Shown in pieces: positions 17,445-26,702 of a stretch of DNA of 63,493 bases (within the stretch, counting starts at the first letter, position 1; each line of letters opens with the position of its first letter). A model generated the notes under the pieces. That model saw only the letters and a list, made by a program, of their open reading frames with translations. It was not told the DNA's origin and ran no database searches. Source of the stretch: an uncultured Bacteroidaceae bacterium (GTDB lineage Bacteria > Bacteroidota > Bacteroidia > Bacteroidales > Bacteroidaceae). The translations under genes and the position numbers were made by a program. The stretch is from NCBI GenBank assembly GCA_939800445.1, contig CALNGU010000003.1, forward strand, positions 1 to 63,493, in the 5' to 3' direction.

Positions 17445-17469
17445 CCTGACAGCGGCTTTTGCCGATTTT
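17429..17469 (+). terminator. Terminator/attenuator overlapping the rpmF end
   Basis: A 13-bp stem with one G-T type mismatch (17429-17441 with 17448-17460) and a 6-nt loop contains the rpmF stop. It is followed by TTTT at 17457-17460 and a T5 run at 17465-17469. It may separate rpmF expression from fabH downstream. Confidence 0.65.
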
Positions 17470-17536
17470 TGCGCGGCTGACATCCTGCCCGTCGGGCGGG
17501 ATGTCCCGTTTGTGTTTAATTTAACTGGCAGAACTA

Positions 17537-18544
17537 ATGGAGAAAATAAACGCAGTAATCACCGGCGTTGGTGGATATGTGCCAGAATATGTCCTGACCA
17601 ATGACGAGTTGTCAAGGATGGTGGACACCAACGACGAATGGATTATGACACGCATTGGTGTCAAGGAACGCAGGATACTCAACGAGGAGGGGCTCGGCAC
17701 ATCGTATATGGCACGCAAGGCTGCCAAGCAATTGATGAAGAAGACCAACTCCAACCCCGATGACATCGATGCGGTAATCGTCTGCACGACGACCCCTGAC
17801 TACCATTTCCCCTCGACTGCCTCAATCTTGTGTGACAAGCTGGGGCTGAAGAATGCATATGCCTTCGATATGCAGGCCGCTTGCTGCGGATTCCTGTACG
17901 GTTTGGAGACTGCCGCTTCGATGATTGCTTCCGGCCGTCACAAGAAAGTCATTCTCATCGGAGCAGACAAGATGTCGTCGATGGTTGACTACACCGACCG
18001 TGCCACTTGCCCAATCTTCGGCGACGGGGCTGCGGCAGTGATGCTTGAGGCTACGACCGAGGAAGTGGGAGTCATAGATTCGCTGCTCAGGACTGACGGC
18101 AAAGGGCTGCCTTTCCTGCACATGAAAGCCGGAGGCTCCGTGTGCCCGCCGTCCTACTTCACCGTGGACAACAAGATGCATTATATCCACCAGGAGGGGC
18201 GTACTGTGTTCAAGTACGCAGTGTCCAATATGTCCAACGTGACAGCGCAAATCGCAGAGCGCAATCACCTTGACAAGGACAACATCAACTGGATTGTTCC
18301 CCACCAGGCCAACCTCCGCATCATCGACGCGGTGGCCCAACGCCTGGAAGTCCCCTTGGAACACGTGATGATAAACATCCAGAAATACGGGAATACGAGT
18401 GCCGGCACGTTGCCTCTCTGCCTCTGGGACTACGAGAGCCAATTGCGCAAGGGCGACAACTTGATATTGACCGCCTTTGGGGCTGGATTCACTTGGGGAG
18501 CGATATACGTCAAGTGGGGATACGACGGACAGAAGCAAAACTGA
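17537..18544 (+). CDS. fabH: 3-oxoacyl-ACP synthase III (KAS III)
   Basis: A 335-residue thiolase-fold enzyme that starts fatty-acid synthesis by condensing acyl-CoA with malonyl-ACP. The catalytic triad is visible: Cys116 in [13 protein letters not shown], His in VPHQANLRI and Asn in KYGNTSAGT. The N-terminal [21 protein letters not shown] is standard. A second Cys directly follows the catalytic one (CCGF), where Ala or Ser is commoner. It lies after rpmF and is followed by a strong terminator. Confidence 0.95.
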   Translation: MEKINAVITGVGGYVPEYVLTNDELSRMVDTNDEWIMTRIGVKERRILNEEGLGTSYMARKAAKQLMKKTNSNPDDIDAVIVCTTTPDYHFPSTASILCDKLGLKNAYAFDMQAACCGFLYGLETAASMIASGRHKKVILIGADKMSSMVDYTDRATCPIFGDGAAAVMLEATTEEVGVIDSLLRTDGKGLPFLHMKAGGSVCPPSYFTVDNKMHYIHQEGRTVFKYAVSNMSNVTAQIAERNHLDKDNINWIVPHQANLRIIDAVAQRLEVPLEHVMINIQKYGNTSAGTLPLCLWDYESQLRKGDNLILTAFGAGFTWGAIYVKWGYDGQKQN

Positions 18545-18549
18545 CATTG

Positions 18550-18578
18550 AAAACGCATCCCGAAAAGATGCGTTTTTT
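18550..18578 (+). terminator. Rho-independent terminator after fabH
   Basis: A perfect 10-bp stem AAAACGCATC (18550-18559) with GATGCGTTTT (18567-18576) and a 7-nt loop, running into six T (18573-18578). Confidence 0.88.
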
Positions 18579-18619
18579 GATATAATAAGGCCAAGCCAAA
18601 CTAAAAACGACTCTTTATC

Positions 18620-19507
18620 ATGCCACAACACAAATCAGGTTTCGTCAACATCGTCGGCAATCCCAACGTGGGCAAATCCACGTTGATGAACGCGCTTGTC
18701 GGTGAGAAAATCTCGGTAGCAACGTTCAAGGCGCAGACGACACGCCACCGCATCACAGGCATATACAACGACGATGAGGTGCAGGTCGTGTTTTCTGACA
18801 CGCCGGGCGTGCTGAAACCGAACTACAAGTTGCAGGAGACGATGCTCAGCTTCTCGGAGTCCGCTCTGGAAGATGCCGACATCCTCATCTATGTGACCGA
18901 CATTGTGGAGAAACATGACAAGCATGAGGAGTTTGTCTCCAAGGTCAACAAGCTGGATGTCCCCATCCTGCTGCTCATCAATAAGATTGACCTGACCGAT
19001 GCCCAGACACTCGACCGCCTCGTGGACGAGTGGGGCAAGCTGTTGCCCAAGGCGGAAATCATCCCGGTCTCGGCGAAAGCGAAGTTTAACATAAACTATG
19101 TCATGCGCAGGGTCAAGGAACTCCTGCCCGACTCGCCGCCCTATTTCGACAAAGACCAAATCACGGACAAGCCTGCCCGCTTCTTCGTCTCGGAGATAAT
19201 GCGGGGGAAAATCCTCCTCTTCTATGACAAGGAGATACCGTATTCGGTGGAAGTCGTCGTGGATGAGTTCAAGGAGGAGGAATCAATCATCCGCATCGCC
19301 CTGACAATCTATGTCGAGCGTGACAGCCAGAAAGGCATCATCATCGGCCACGAGGGCAAGGCCTTGAAGAAAGTGGCCACCGAGGCGCGGAAAGAGATGG
19401 AACGTTTCTTCGGCAAGAACATCTTCCTCAAGACATTCGTCAAGGTGGACAAGGACTGGAGGAACTCGGACAAGGAACTCCGCAACTTCGGTTACAAACA
19501 GGACTGA
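18620..19507 (+). CDS. era: GTPase Era
   Basis: A 295-residue GTPase that binds 16S rRNA and helps assemble the 30S subunit. G motifs are visible: G1 GNPNVGKST, G2 region TTRHRITGIY, G3 DTPGV, G4 NKIDL and G5 VSAKAK. The C-terminal KH domain carries GIIIGHEGKALKKVATEAR. The start MPQHKSGFVNIVGNPNVGKS is the normal Era opening. der follows after 41 bp, so the two essential GTPases may be co-transcribed. Confidence 0.95.
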   Translation: MPQHKSGFVNIVGNPNVGKSTLMNALVGEKISVATFKAQTTRHRITGIYNDDEVQVVFSDTPGVLKPNYKLQETMLSFSESALEDADILIYVTDIVEKHDKHEEFVSKVNKLDVPILLLINKIDLTDAQTLDRLVDEWGKLLPKAEIIPVSAKAKFNINYVMRRVKELLPDSPPYFDKDQITDKPARFFVSEIMRGKILLFYDKEIPYSVEVVVDEFKEEESIIRIALTIYVERDSQKGIIIGHEGKALKKVATEARKEMERFFGKNIFLKTFVKVDKDWRNSDKELRNFGYKQD

Positions 19508-19548
19508 CATTATTAATACGACTGTGACAGTCGCAACCTTTTATAACA

Positions 19549-20862
19549 ATGGGAAATTTAGTAGCAATCGTAGGCCGTCCCAACGTCGGCAAATCCACCC
19601 TCTTCAACCGTCTGACCGAGTCGCGCCAGGCAATCGTCAATGAGCGCGAAGGCACGACACGTGACCGCCAGTATGGCAAGGTCGAGTGGGGCGGGCAAGA
19701 GTTCTCAATCGTCGACACGGGCGGATGGGTCGTCAACTCTGACGACATCTTTGAGGAGGAAATACGCAAGCAAGTCGCCATAGCACTTGAGGAGGCGGAC
19801 GTGGTACTTTTCCTCGTCGATGTGATGAACGGTGTCACCGACCTCGATGATGAGGTGGCAGCCATCCTGCGCCGTGCCAAAAAGCCGGTCATCCTCGTCG
19901 CCAACAAGACCGACAACACCAATCTGTCGTTTTCGGTCGCAGAATTCTATTCGCTCGGGTTGGGCGACCCGGTCCCGGTGTCGGCCATCAGCGGCAGCGG
20001 CACAGGGGATTTGCTCGACATGATCGTGTCGAAATTCCCCGAAGGGACGGGCGAAATCCTTGAGGAGGACATACCCAAGATTGCTGTTGTCGGCAGGCCG
20101 AATGTCGGAAAGTCGTCAATCATCAACGCTTTCATCGGCGAAGACCGCAACATCGTCACCGACATAGCCGGCACGACACGCGACTCCATCTACACGAAGT
20201 ACGATAAATTTGGCTTCAACTTCTACCTCGTCGACACGGCGGGTATAAGGAGGAAGAAGAAAGTGTCGGAGGATCTCGAATACTACTCCGTCGTCCGTTC
20301 CATCCGTGCAATAGAGAACTCGGACGTATGCGTGCTCATGATTGACGCGCAGAAGGGGATTGAGAATCAGGATCTCAGCATCTTCTCCATGGTGCAGCGC
20401 AACAACAAGGGCCTCGTGCTCGTTGTCAACAAATGGGACCTCGCCGTGGACAAGTCGCAAAAGGCGATTGATTTCTTCATCAACGCCATACGCAAACGCC
20501 TCGCACCTTTCACCGACTTCCCCCTGATATTTGCCTCCGCGCTCACCAAGCAGAGGATTTTCAAGGTCATCGAGGAAGCCCAGCGTGTCTATGACAACCG
20601 CAACCGGAAGGTGTCAACGTCGAAGTTGAACGAGGAACTGCTGCCCCTCATCGAGGCCTACCCGCCACCGTCGATCAAGGGCAAGTATATCAAAATCAAG
20701 TACGTGACCCAGCTGCCCAACACGCGCATCCCATCATTCGTCTTCTTCGCGAATTTGCCGCAGTACGTCAAGGAGCCGTACAAGCGGTTCCTCGAGAATA
20801 AGATAAGGGAGCGGTGGGATTTCTGTGGCACGCCCATCAACATCTTCATCCGCCAGAAGTGA
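19549..20862 (+). CDS. der: Ribosome biogenesis GTPase Der (EngA)
   Basis: A 437-residue protein with two tandem GTPase domains, used in 50S subunit assembly. Domain one starts at residue 1 with [22 protein letters not shown] and NKTD. Domain two starts near residue 180 with [28 protein letters not shown] and NKWDLAV. The KH-like C-terminal domain ends with the usual [11 protein letters not shown]. Length is typical. A hairpin terminator follows. Confidence 0.96.
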   Translation: MGNLVAIVGRPNVGKSTLFNRLTESRQAIVNEREGTTRDRQYGKVEWGGQEFSIVDTGGWVVNSDDIFEEEIRKQVAIALEEADVVLFLVDVMNGVTDLDDEVAAILRRAKKPVILVANKTDNTNLSFSVAEFYSLGLGDPVPVSAISGSGTGDLLDMIVSKFPEGTGEILEEDIPKIAVVGRPNVGKSSIINAFIGEDRNIVTDIAGTTRDSIYTKYDKFGFNFYLVDTAGIRRKKKVSEDLEYYSVVRSIRAIENSDVCVLMIDAQKGIENQDLSIFSMVQRNNKGLVLVVNKWDLAVDKSQKAIDFFINAIRKRLAPFTDFPLIFASALTKQRIFKVIEEAQRVYDNRNRKVSTSKLNEELLPLIEAYPPPSIKGKYIKIKYVTQLPNTRIPSFVFFANLPQYVKEPYKRFLENKIRERWDFCGTPINIFIRQK

Positions 20863-20886
20863 CGCTGGCGCGATGGCAGGACTATG

Positions 20887-20924
20887 GAGCCGGACGGTCT
20901 GACCGCCCGGCTCTGTTGCTTTTG
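20887..20924 (+). terminator. Terminator after der
   Basis: A GC-rich imperfect stem (20887-20899 with 20901-20913; the GAGCCGG and CCGGCTC arms are perfect) is followed by TGTTGCTTTTG. It lies 25 bp after the der stop. Confidence 0.65.
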
Positions 20925-20939
20925 TCCATGACGTGAGCG

Positions 20940-21016
20940 GGGTGCGGTGTTTTGCCCGTTACCATGCAATGCCGTTGGTGGTGGCATACGATGCTGTTCT
21001 CGGGAGCATACAATGC
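20940..21016. repeat. Family D intergenic element, copy D2
   Basis: Cores are centred at 20945 (weak), 20967 (CCATGCAATGC), 20989 (GCATACGATGC) and 21011 (GCATACAATGC), with exact 22-bp spacing. It is followed 43 bp on by family C element C1, forming a composite element in the gap between der and the converging transglutaminase gene. Confidence 0.7.
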
Positions 21017-21049
21017 CCCGCGCCGCGTCCCCGGTGGATGCTGCAAAAT

Positions 21050-21123
21050 GGGTTGCTCACTTGGGCAAAGAGGGTAACCCGTTTTGGTGAAGTGGCTAAC
21101 CCTTTTGGGCAAATGGGTAACCC
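21050..21123. repeat. Family C intergenic element, copy C1
   Basis: Four cores of type GGGTAACCC (odd-centred palindrome GGGT-N-ACCC) are centred at 21054, 21076, 21098 and 21119, spacings 22, 22 and 21. The first is a weaker match (GGGTTGCTC). Linkers share a TTGGGCAAA-like sequence. The ends are inverted copies (CAAAATGGGTT and AACCCATTTTTG). Confidence 0.75.
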
Positions 21124-21168
21124 ATTTTTGCGCTCCCGCCCGCTGCCTTGCTGCGGGGTGGGCATGGA

Positions 21169-21203
21169 AAAGGCTGGACGGTCGCGCCGCCCAGCCTTTA
21201 AAG
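21169..21203 (-). terminator. Terminator of the transglutaminase lipoprotein gene
   Basis: A 13-bp stem with one mismatch (21169-21181 with 21187-21199) and a 5-nt loop. Read leftward it runs into TTTTCC. It lies about 20 bp beyond the stop of the leftward gene. Confidence 0.7.
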
Positions 21204-21221
21204 TGTTGTAGTATGGGCTTG

Positions 21222-23864
21222 TCAGAGCTTGTGTATCACGTCGAGCATACGGTCTGCCGTGCCGATGTTGTAACCCTGCGAGACGAACACCACGCGGTTG
21301 AACGTGTCACTGATGATGATCAGCGGCAGCGAGCCGGCACGGTTGAGCTCCATGCCTGCGGTGATGCGGTTGGCAATGTCGTTGTTGATGTCGATGCCGT
21401 AGGTTATGTTGGATGGCAGGCCGGGGAACTCGGCGGCGTTGAAGTTGTTGTAGCTCTTCTCGCTCGGGAAGATGAAGACCATCTGTCTGCCCCATTCTTC
21501 GAATTGGGCGGCAACCTTCTCAAGGTCTTTGAGGAAGTGGTTGGTCGGTTCTTGCTTAGCCCCGAGCACTGCCACGACGTAGTATCCGCGCCCGGTCGTC
21601 GCCAGGATGCTCTTCTCGCCGTTGCCGTCGGTGGTCATGTACTTGGACTCGGAGTCGAAGTTGCCTATCACCTGCACCTCGCTGTCGTCGTTGCGGATGG
21701 TCATGTCAACCGTCGTGGTCTGGCCTTGCTTGATGCTGAAGAATGTCATGCTGGCCATCACCGACCCGTTGGCAAGCCGCGTGCCGGTGGTCAGGACATA
21801 GTGCCCCTCGTCGAGCGGCGTGCCGCCCTTGAATGTCTGTGCCCATGTGCCTCCTTCGTCATAGTTGAGCAGCACGAGCCGCCCGTCCACGATGCGCGAG
21901 ATGGTGAAGTGGGTGTAGTACTTCGGGTCTTTCAACCTCGCGAGTGCCTTGTAGTTGATGACGAGCTTGCCGAGTTTGGCCGTCTTCTGTTCTCCTGCGT
22001 TGAAGTCAACATCGATGTTCTTGTCGCCTTGGGCGTACTGCACCTTGCCCGTCACTAGGTCCATCCATGCTGGGATGCCCATCGAGCGTGCCATGGCCAC
22101 GAAGAATATTTCGCGTGAGAACCAGTCGGCGCGGCGCGACTTCCACACCCCGATTGGTGAAATCACGTCGCCGGCGGGATTCCATTCGTTGCAGATGGCG
22201 ATGCTGTCCTTGCACCAGTCGATGAGTGCCTGCGGGTCGCGGGCGAAGCTCTCGGCGAGGTCGGCTGGGACATTCTCTTTGAAGTAGCCTTTGTAGGGCG
22301 TGAGCATCTCGTACTCTATGCGTGGGCACAGCACTGTCCCTGCCCAGTTGTAGCAATCAATCTGCGGTGTGTTGTAGAGGTTGTCGTCCAGCACGTCGGT
22401 GCTCACGTCGCGGAGGTCTTTGTCTGACAGTGTGGCGAGCAGCGTCATGGCGGTGTTCCGCTTGTCTTGCGGCGTGTCCTTGATGAAGTCTGCTATGGTC
22501 TGCCAGTTGCCACGGCTCTTGACAATGAAGTCTGCGAATTGTTCTGCATTGACACCCAGTTCGTCAGCGAGGCTGTCGGCTGACGCGGCTGTCATGAATG
22601 TGGCGATGTATGCGTTCCTGATTTTGTCTTCCTCGGCGAGACGTGCGTCGTTTTCGTCACGCTGCTCTTGTGTCACTTTCGGGATGTTTGACCTCTCGGC
22701 TGGCGGCACGAGGTCCATGTTGACGAAGTAGCTTTCGCCGGCGGTCATGTCGAGCTTGACAGTGACCGACTGGTCCTTGCCGAAAGTCACTTTCTGGTAT
22801 CCGAAACGTCCGTCCTTTGAGACCCAGACGACCATGTCGCCGTTACCTGCCGTGATGAATGACTTGCCCTCGGCATCCGATGTCTTGCGTGCCACGGTGA
22901 ACAGTTCGGCATAGTTGTAGACTTTGTACTCCACCATGGCATCAGCGACCGGATTGCCCTCGGCATCCACTGCCTGCACGTCAATGCGTGAGGTGGGGGC
23001 ATAGTTGTCGGTCACGTTGATGATGGTGTACATATTGTTTCTCGACATCACGTCCTCAGGACCGTCGTATTTGCCGAACACCTTGGTGTGCATCAGCATT
23101 CCCCTTGATGCTGGCGCGTTGAACCATGCCAGGTCGAGGACTGGCTCGGGCTCGCAGGCTCCGAGGAAGCACCATTTGCCGTCCACCCATGCTTCTACCC
23201 ATGCGTGGTTGTCATCGGTGTGTGCCCAGCGCGGGGTGTAGACTTGGCGTGCCGGGATGCCTACCGAGCGGAGGGCGGCGACTGCGAATGTCGATTCCTC
23301 GCCACAGCGTCCATAGGCCGTCTTGACCGTGGCGAGAGGGGAGGAAGTGCGCGGGTCGGAGGGCTGGTATATCGCCTTTTCGTGGCACCAGTGGTTGACC
23401 TCAAGCACGGCGTCGCGGAGCGTCATGTTGGACACCCTCGTCTTGAGTTCCTTGTAGAAGACTGTCCGCGCCGTGTCTATGTCCTCGTTGTTCACGCTGA
23501 CGGGCAGGACGAAGTGCCTGAATTCGCGCTCGGGGATGTCTTTTCCCCACGGCATCTCCTCACGTGCCTGGAACGCGGTCCTGACGGCATCGAGGTAGAG
23601 TGTGCCATCGACATCGGTCACGTCGCTTATCGGCATATAGGCATAGAGGAACTCCAGGGCTTCCCTTTCGGCTGTGGTCAACTCTTGGTCAAACACTGTG
23701 AAGAGGTCGCCCTGTGCCAGCAGTTCTTTCTTGGCAAGGAAGTCCTTTTCAACTTGGGAGCGGTAGGCTTCGTCAGTGATGAAATGCTCGTTTTTCGAGC
23801 TGCATGAGCATAGCAATGCTGCGATGGCAGCAATGGCCAGCAAGGGTGTGATGAATCTTTTCAT
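21222..23864 (-). CDS. Transglutaminase-like lipoprotein with thioredoxin-like C-terminus
   Basis: An 880-residue lipoprotein. The N-terminus MKRFITPLLAIAAIAALLCSCSSK is a lipoprotein signal (acylated Cys19 or Cys21). A transglutaminase-like domain lies around 150-260: the nucleophile in TAYGRCGEESTFAVAALRSVGIPAR and the His in DDNHAWVEAWVDGKWCFLG. At the usual third-residue position the sequence is GACEPEP rather than the common DPT, so activity is uncertain. A carboxypeptidase-regulatory-like segment (VQAVDAEGNPVADAMVEYKVYN) follows, and a second block near the middle (NEWNPAGDVISPIGVWKSRRADWFSREIFFVAMARSMGIPAW is shared with related proteins). The last 130 residues look thioredoxin-like without a CxxC pair. 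ATG at 23862-23864 starts the signal peptide; a longer start is unlikely. Function unknown. Confidence 0.78.
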   Translation of the reverse strand: MKRFITPLLAIAAIAALLCSCSSKNEHFITDEAYRSQVEKDFLAKKELLAQGDLFTVFDQELTTAEREALEFLYAYMPISDVTDVDGTLYLDAVRTAFQAREEMPWGKDIPEREFRHFVLPVSVNNEDIDTARTVFYKELKTRVSNMTLRDAVLEVNHWCHEKAIYQPSDPRTSSPLATVKTAYGRCGEESTFAVAALRSVGIPARQVYTPRWAHTDDNHAWVEAWVDGKWCFLGACEPEPVLDLAWFNAPASRGMLMHTKVFGKYDGPEDVMSRNNMYTIINVTDNYAPTSRIDVQAVDAEGNPVADAMVEYKVYNYAELFTVARKTSDAEGKSFITAGNGDMVVWVSKDGRFGYQKVTFGKDQSVTVKLDMTAGESYFVNMDLVPPAERSNIPKVTQEQRDENDARLAEEDKIRNAYIATFMTAASADSLADELGVNAEQFADFIVKSRGNWQTIADFIKDTPQDKRNTAMTLLATLSDKDLRDVSTDVLDDNLYNTPQIDCYNWAGTVLCPRIEYEMLTPYKGYFKENVPADLAESFARDPQALIDWCKDSIAICNEWNPAGDVISPIGVWKSRRADWFSREIFFVAMARSMGIPAWMDLVTGKVQYAQGDKNIDVDFNAGEQKTAKLGKLVINYKALARLKDPKYYTHFTISRIVDGRLVLLNYDEGGTWAQTFKGGTPLDEGHYVLTTGTRLANGSVMASMTFFSIKQGQTTTVDMTIRNDDSEVQVIGNFDSESKYMTTDGNGEKSILATTGRGYYVVAVLGAKQEPTNHFLKDLEKVAAQFEEWGRQMVFIFPSEKSYNNFNAAEFPGLPSNITYGIDINNDIANRITAGMELNRAGSLPLIIISDTFNRVVFVSQGYNIGTADRMLDVIHKL

Positions 23865-23888
23865 AGTAATTGGTTGATGTTGTGTGCG

Positions 23889-23896
23889 CAAATATA
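23889..23896 (-). promoter_or_regulatory. -7 box for the transglutaminase lipoprotein gene
   Basis: The minus strand reads TATATTTG, a perfect TAnnTTTG, 24 bp upstream of the start codon. I see no well-placed -33 TTTG. Confidence 0.5.
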
Positions 23897-23930
23897 TCAA
23901 TTACGGTCAAATGCCACGGTCGCGGCCAGC

Positions 23931-25763
23931 TTATTTCTCTCGCGGACCATACAATTTGGCAATCAGGTCGCCCCGCCCCATCTTGCGCAGCTCGGCGATG
24001 ATGCGGGGGCGTTGTTCCTTCTCGTACCAGAAGAAGAACATCCTTTGCGCCAGTTTCTCCACCTTTGACCGTGCCGTGAATACCTTCTCAAGCGTGTAGG
24101 GGTGGTAGCCGGTGTAGTAGATTTCCGTCGCCACCGTCATGGGGGTGGGAGTGAAGTCTTGCACCTGCTCAAGGTGGAAGTTGAGGCCACGGGTGATGAC
24201 GGCCAGTTCGGCCATGTCTTCCTCCTTGCATCCGGGATGTGACGAGATGAAATATGGTATGAGCTGCTGCTTCAGTCCCTCCTCGCGGTTGATGCGGTCG
24301 AAGATGCGTTTGAATTGCAGGAATTGGCCGAAGGGCGGTTTCCGCATGACAGCCAGCACGCGGTCCGACGTGTGTTCGGGTGCCACCTTGAGTCGTCCGC
24401 TGACGTGGCGGGTGATGAGCTCGCGGGTGTAGTCGGCTGCCGCCTTGTTCAACCGCTCGTCCTTGTTGTCATGCAGCAGGAGGTCGTAGCGCACGCCGCT
24501 TCCTATGAAGAAACGTTTCACTCCCGGCACTTTTGACACTGCGTCATAGAGGTCGAGCAACGCCGAGTGGTCCACGTTGAGGTTGGGGCATATCTTCGGG
24601 AACACGCACGACGGACGTTTGCACCGCCGACACTTGGATGTGTCGCGTCCGCCCATACGGTACATATTGGCCGAAGGTCCCCCGAGGTCGCTCAGGTAGC
24701 CCTTGAAGTCGGGCATCCGTGTCACCGCCTCCACCTCGCGGAGGATTGAGGCTTTGCTACGCGACATGATGAACTTGCCTTGGTGCGCCGAGATGGTGCA
24801 GAAGGCGCATCCCCCGAAGCATCCACGGTGGATGTTGACCGAGTGCCTTATCATCTCGTAGGCCGGGATGCGTTTCCCCTTGTAGCGCGGATGGGGCATA
24901 CGGGTGTAGGGCAGGTCGAAACTGCGGTCAACCTCCTCGGTCGTCATCGGCGGGTAGGGGGGATTGACCACCACGCATTTGTCGCCGCAGCACTGGACGA
25001 TGCGTGCCGCCTCCATTTTGTTAGACTCTTCCTCGATGTGGCGGAAGTTGTCGGCCTGGGCGCGTCTGTCCTTGAGGCACGCCTCGTGCGGATGCAGCAC
25101 TATGTCGCCGGGTGCCGTGGCGAATGCCACCTTGCTCCTGACGTAGACCGTCTGGGAGATGTCGTCGAGCGACCCCACGCTGTCGCCTCTGTCAAGGCGG
25201 CGGGCTATCTCGACCATCGCTTTCTCGCCCATGCCGTATACGAGCAAGTCCGCCCCGCTCTCTACCGCTATCGACTCGCGCAGGCGGTCTTGCCAGTAGT
25301 CATAATGGGTCAGCCGGCGCATGGATGCCTCTATCCCGCCCATAACCAACGGAACATCGGGCCAGAGGCTCTTGATGGCTTGGCAGTAGACTGCCCCCGC
25401 GTTGTCCGGCCGCATCCCGGGGCGGGCGTCTGGGGTGTAGGCATCGTCCGACCGCAACCGCTTGTTGGCGGTGTAGCGGTTGACCATCGAGTCCATGCAT
25501 CCCGACGACACGCCGAACATCAGGCGCGGCCGCCCCAGTTTCTTGAAGTCCCGCAGGTCGTCCCTCCAGTTGGGCTGGGGGACGATGGCGACCTTGTAGC
25601 CTTCGGCTTCGAGCACCCGCCCGATCACCGCGCTGCCAAACGAGGGATGATCGACGTAGGCATCGCCGCTGAAGATGATTATGTCCACCTCTTCCCAGCC
25701 GCGCATCTCCAGCTCGTGCCTGGAGGTTGGCAGCCAATCGGTGATTGTCTGTTGCTTGGTCAT
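23931..25763 (-). CDS. YgiQ-family radical SAM protein
   Basis: A 610-residue radical SAM protein. The 4Fe-4S cluster motif CxxxCxxC is in IHRGCFGGCAFCTISAHQGK. The N-terminal part (TSRHELEMRGWEEVDIIIFSGDAYVDHPSFG) is the YgiQ signature domain, and the C-terminal part contains SHPGCKEEDMAELAVI and the Cys cluster CRRCKRPSC. The biochemical function of YgiQ is not established. The gene is separated by 66 bp from the upstream transglutaminase gene end and by 30 bp from the HU-like gene, all leftward, so hu-ygiQ may be co-transcribed. Confidence 0.9.
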   Translation of the reverse strand: MTKQQTITDWLPTSRHELEMRGWEEVDIIIFSGDAYVDHPSFGSAVIGRVLEAEGYKVAIVPQPNWRDDLRDFKKLGRPRLMFGVSSGCMDSMVNRYTANKRLRSDDAYTPDARPGMRPDNAGAVYCQAIKSLWPDVPLVMGGIEASMRRLTHYDYWQDRLRESIAVESGADLLVYGMGEKAMVEIARRLDRGDSVGSLDDISQTVYVRSKVAFATAPGDIVLHPHEACLKDRRAQADNFRHIEEESNKMEAARIVQCCGDKCVVVNPPYPPMTTEEVDRSFDLPYTRMPHPRYKGKRIPAYEMIRHSVNIHRGCFGGCAFCTISAHQGKFIMSRSKASILREVEAVTRMPDFKGYLSDLGGPSANMYRMGGRDTSKCRRCKRPSCVFPKICPNLNVDHSALLDLYDAVSKVPGVKRFFIGSGVRYDLLLHDNKDERLNKAAADYTRELITRHVSGRLKVAPEHTSDRVLAVMRKPPFGQFLQFKRIFDRINREEGLKQQLIPYFISSHPGCKEEDMAELAVITRGLNFHLEQVQDFTPTPMTVATEIYYTGYHPYTLEKVFTARSKVEKLAQRMFFFWYEKEQRPRIIAELRKMGRGDLIAKLYGPREK

Positions 25764-25793
25764 CTCATGCCCTCGCTGTGGATGCCGCCCCAG

Positions 25794-26420
25794 TCATCCT
25801 TTGACATATACCTTTTTAGGCCCGCTGCCCGATGCTGCCAGCCCGCTGCCGGGTGTCGATGCAAATGACCTCAGTTCCAACGCGGCGGTTGTCCTTGCCA
25901 GTCCGGTCATCGCGGCATACTCCCTGACCGTCAACACTGGATGCCCGTCGAGGTGCTCCAGAGCCTTGGCCAGACGTTGTTCCTTGTTGTAGGGCGACGA
26001 CTTGCGTTGTTGTTCCAGCGGTGAACGCTCCAAGTCGCACTGTTTGTTGATGGCGTTGAGCAGTTCCTTTACGGGACGGAAGTTGACGCCTCCGACCTCG
26101 ATGCTCGCGGCATTGACCTTTTTGCCGCCTTCGCCCGTTGTCTCGCGCTCGACGCCCTTGCGCAACGAGAGCGATGGAGTGAAGAGGCCGATGCCGTCAA
26201 TCTTCACTGAGCATCCCCGCGACATGAGTGTCGCCAGGTGAGATGCGATGTCGGCGATGAGACCCTCGACCTCACCGACCGAGAATGTCGAACCGTGCGA
26301 CACGTTCTCAGCCAGCCTCCTGCTGTCCACCCTGTCCACAATCACCATTTTCGGGTAGAGCACTTTCTTTCCATCCCCGTGCAAATCAGGGGTTTCGCGC
26401 ATTACATACTTTGTTGCCAT
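25794..26420 (-). CDS. HU-like DNA-binding protein (HU-HIG type)
   Basis: A 208-residue DNA-binding protein. The N-terminal 125 residues form a diverged HU/IHF fold: DSRRLAENVSHGSTFSVGEVEGLIADIASHLATLMSRGCSVKIDGIGLFTPSLS resembles the HU helix-turn-helix and saddle, and VNFRPVKELLNAIN resembles the end of the fold. A second C-terminal region (RLAKALEHLDGHPVLTVREYAAMTGLARTTAALELRSFA) looks like an additional helix-turn-helix, and the protein ends GSGPKKVYVKG. A leftward promoter lies inside element A3 about 70 bp upstream. Because a nucleoid-type protein is expressed from a phased-repeat element, autoregulation or binding of that element is worth considering. Confidence 0.8.
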   Translation of the reverse strand: MATKYVMRETPDLHGDGKKVLYPKMVIVDRVDSRRLAENVSHGSTFSVGEVEGLIADIASHLATLMSRGCSVKIDGIGLFTPSLSLRKGVERETTGEGGKKVNAASIEVGGVNFRPVKELLNAINKQCDLERSPLEQQRKSSPYNKEQRLAKALEHLDGHPVLTVREYAAMTGLARTTAALELRSFASTPGSGLAASGSGPKKVYVKG

Positions 26421-26447
26421 TGCTTGTGAAGTTTGATAAGGTTTGTC

Positions 26448-26633
26448 CTAAAGTTGCCTCGGGCCAGGGGGAAAGTCCCATAGCCCTAAGCACAAAGTTA
26501 AAACAAAAGTTTTGAATGAACAAACAAAAGTTTTGTTTATATATTCAAAACTTCTGTTTTTATATTCAAAAGTTTTGAATGAACTTTTCCCCTGACCCTG
26601 TGCAACTTCATGCCTGGTGACGTGCAGGTTTGT
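26448..26633. repeat. Family A intergenic element, copy A3
   Basis: Ten cores have centres at 26453, 26475, 26497, 26509, 26530, 26551, 26572, 26584, 26606 and 26628. The central four 11-mers (26504-26514, 26525-26535, 26546-26556 and 26567-26577) are mostly CAAAAGTTTTG with exact 21-bp spacing. The right boundary GAATGAACTTTTCCCC is the same as in A2. It lies between the divergent HU-like and topB genes and contains a consensus leftward promoter. Confidence 0.85.
26493..26524 (-). promoter_or_regulatory. Promoter of the HU-like gene inside element A3
   Basis: On the minus strand the -7 box TAACTTTG is at 26493-26500 and a -33 TTTG at 26521-26524, with a 20-bp spacer. The -7 box coincides with the core centred at 26497, so occupancy of the element would compete with RNA polymerase. 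Confidence 0.6.
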
Positions 26634-26671
26634 GCCTGGCCTTGGCGGGTTTACGGTTGGTGCAAAAGCGT

Positions 26672-26679
26672 TATCTTTG
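26672..26679 (+). promoter_or_regulatory. -7 box for topB
   Basis: TATCTTTG, a perfect TAnnTTTG, 23 bp upstream of the topB start codon. The upstream TTTA at 26650-26653 would be an imperfect -33 box with an 18-bp spacer. Confidence 0.55.
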
Positions 26680-26702
26680 CCACCCTAAATGCGGAAAGGC
26701 TG

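Noticed and set aside
21050..21123. GGGTAACCC cores as an integration host factor or partition (parS) site
   Set aside because: The core does not match the usual parS palindrome and no parA/parB genes are near; four phased copies fit the repeat-family explanation better.
26421..26702. Replication origin, from AT-rich phased repeats near topB and an HU-like gene
   Set aside because: No DnaA-box cluster (TTATCCACA-like) and no dnaA/dnaN genes, and the same element occurs at three other places in the window.
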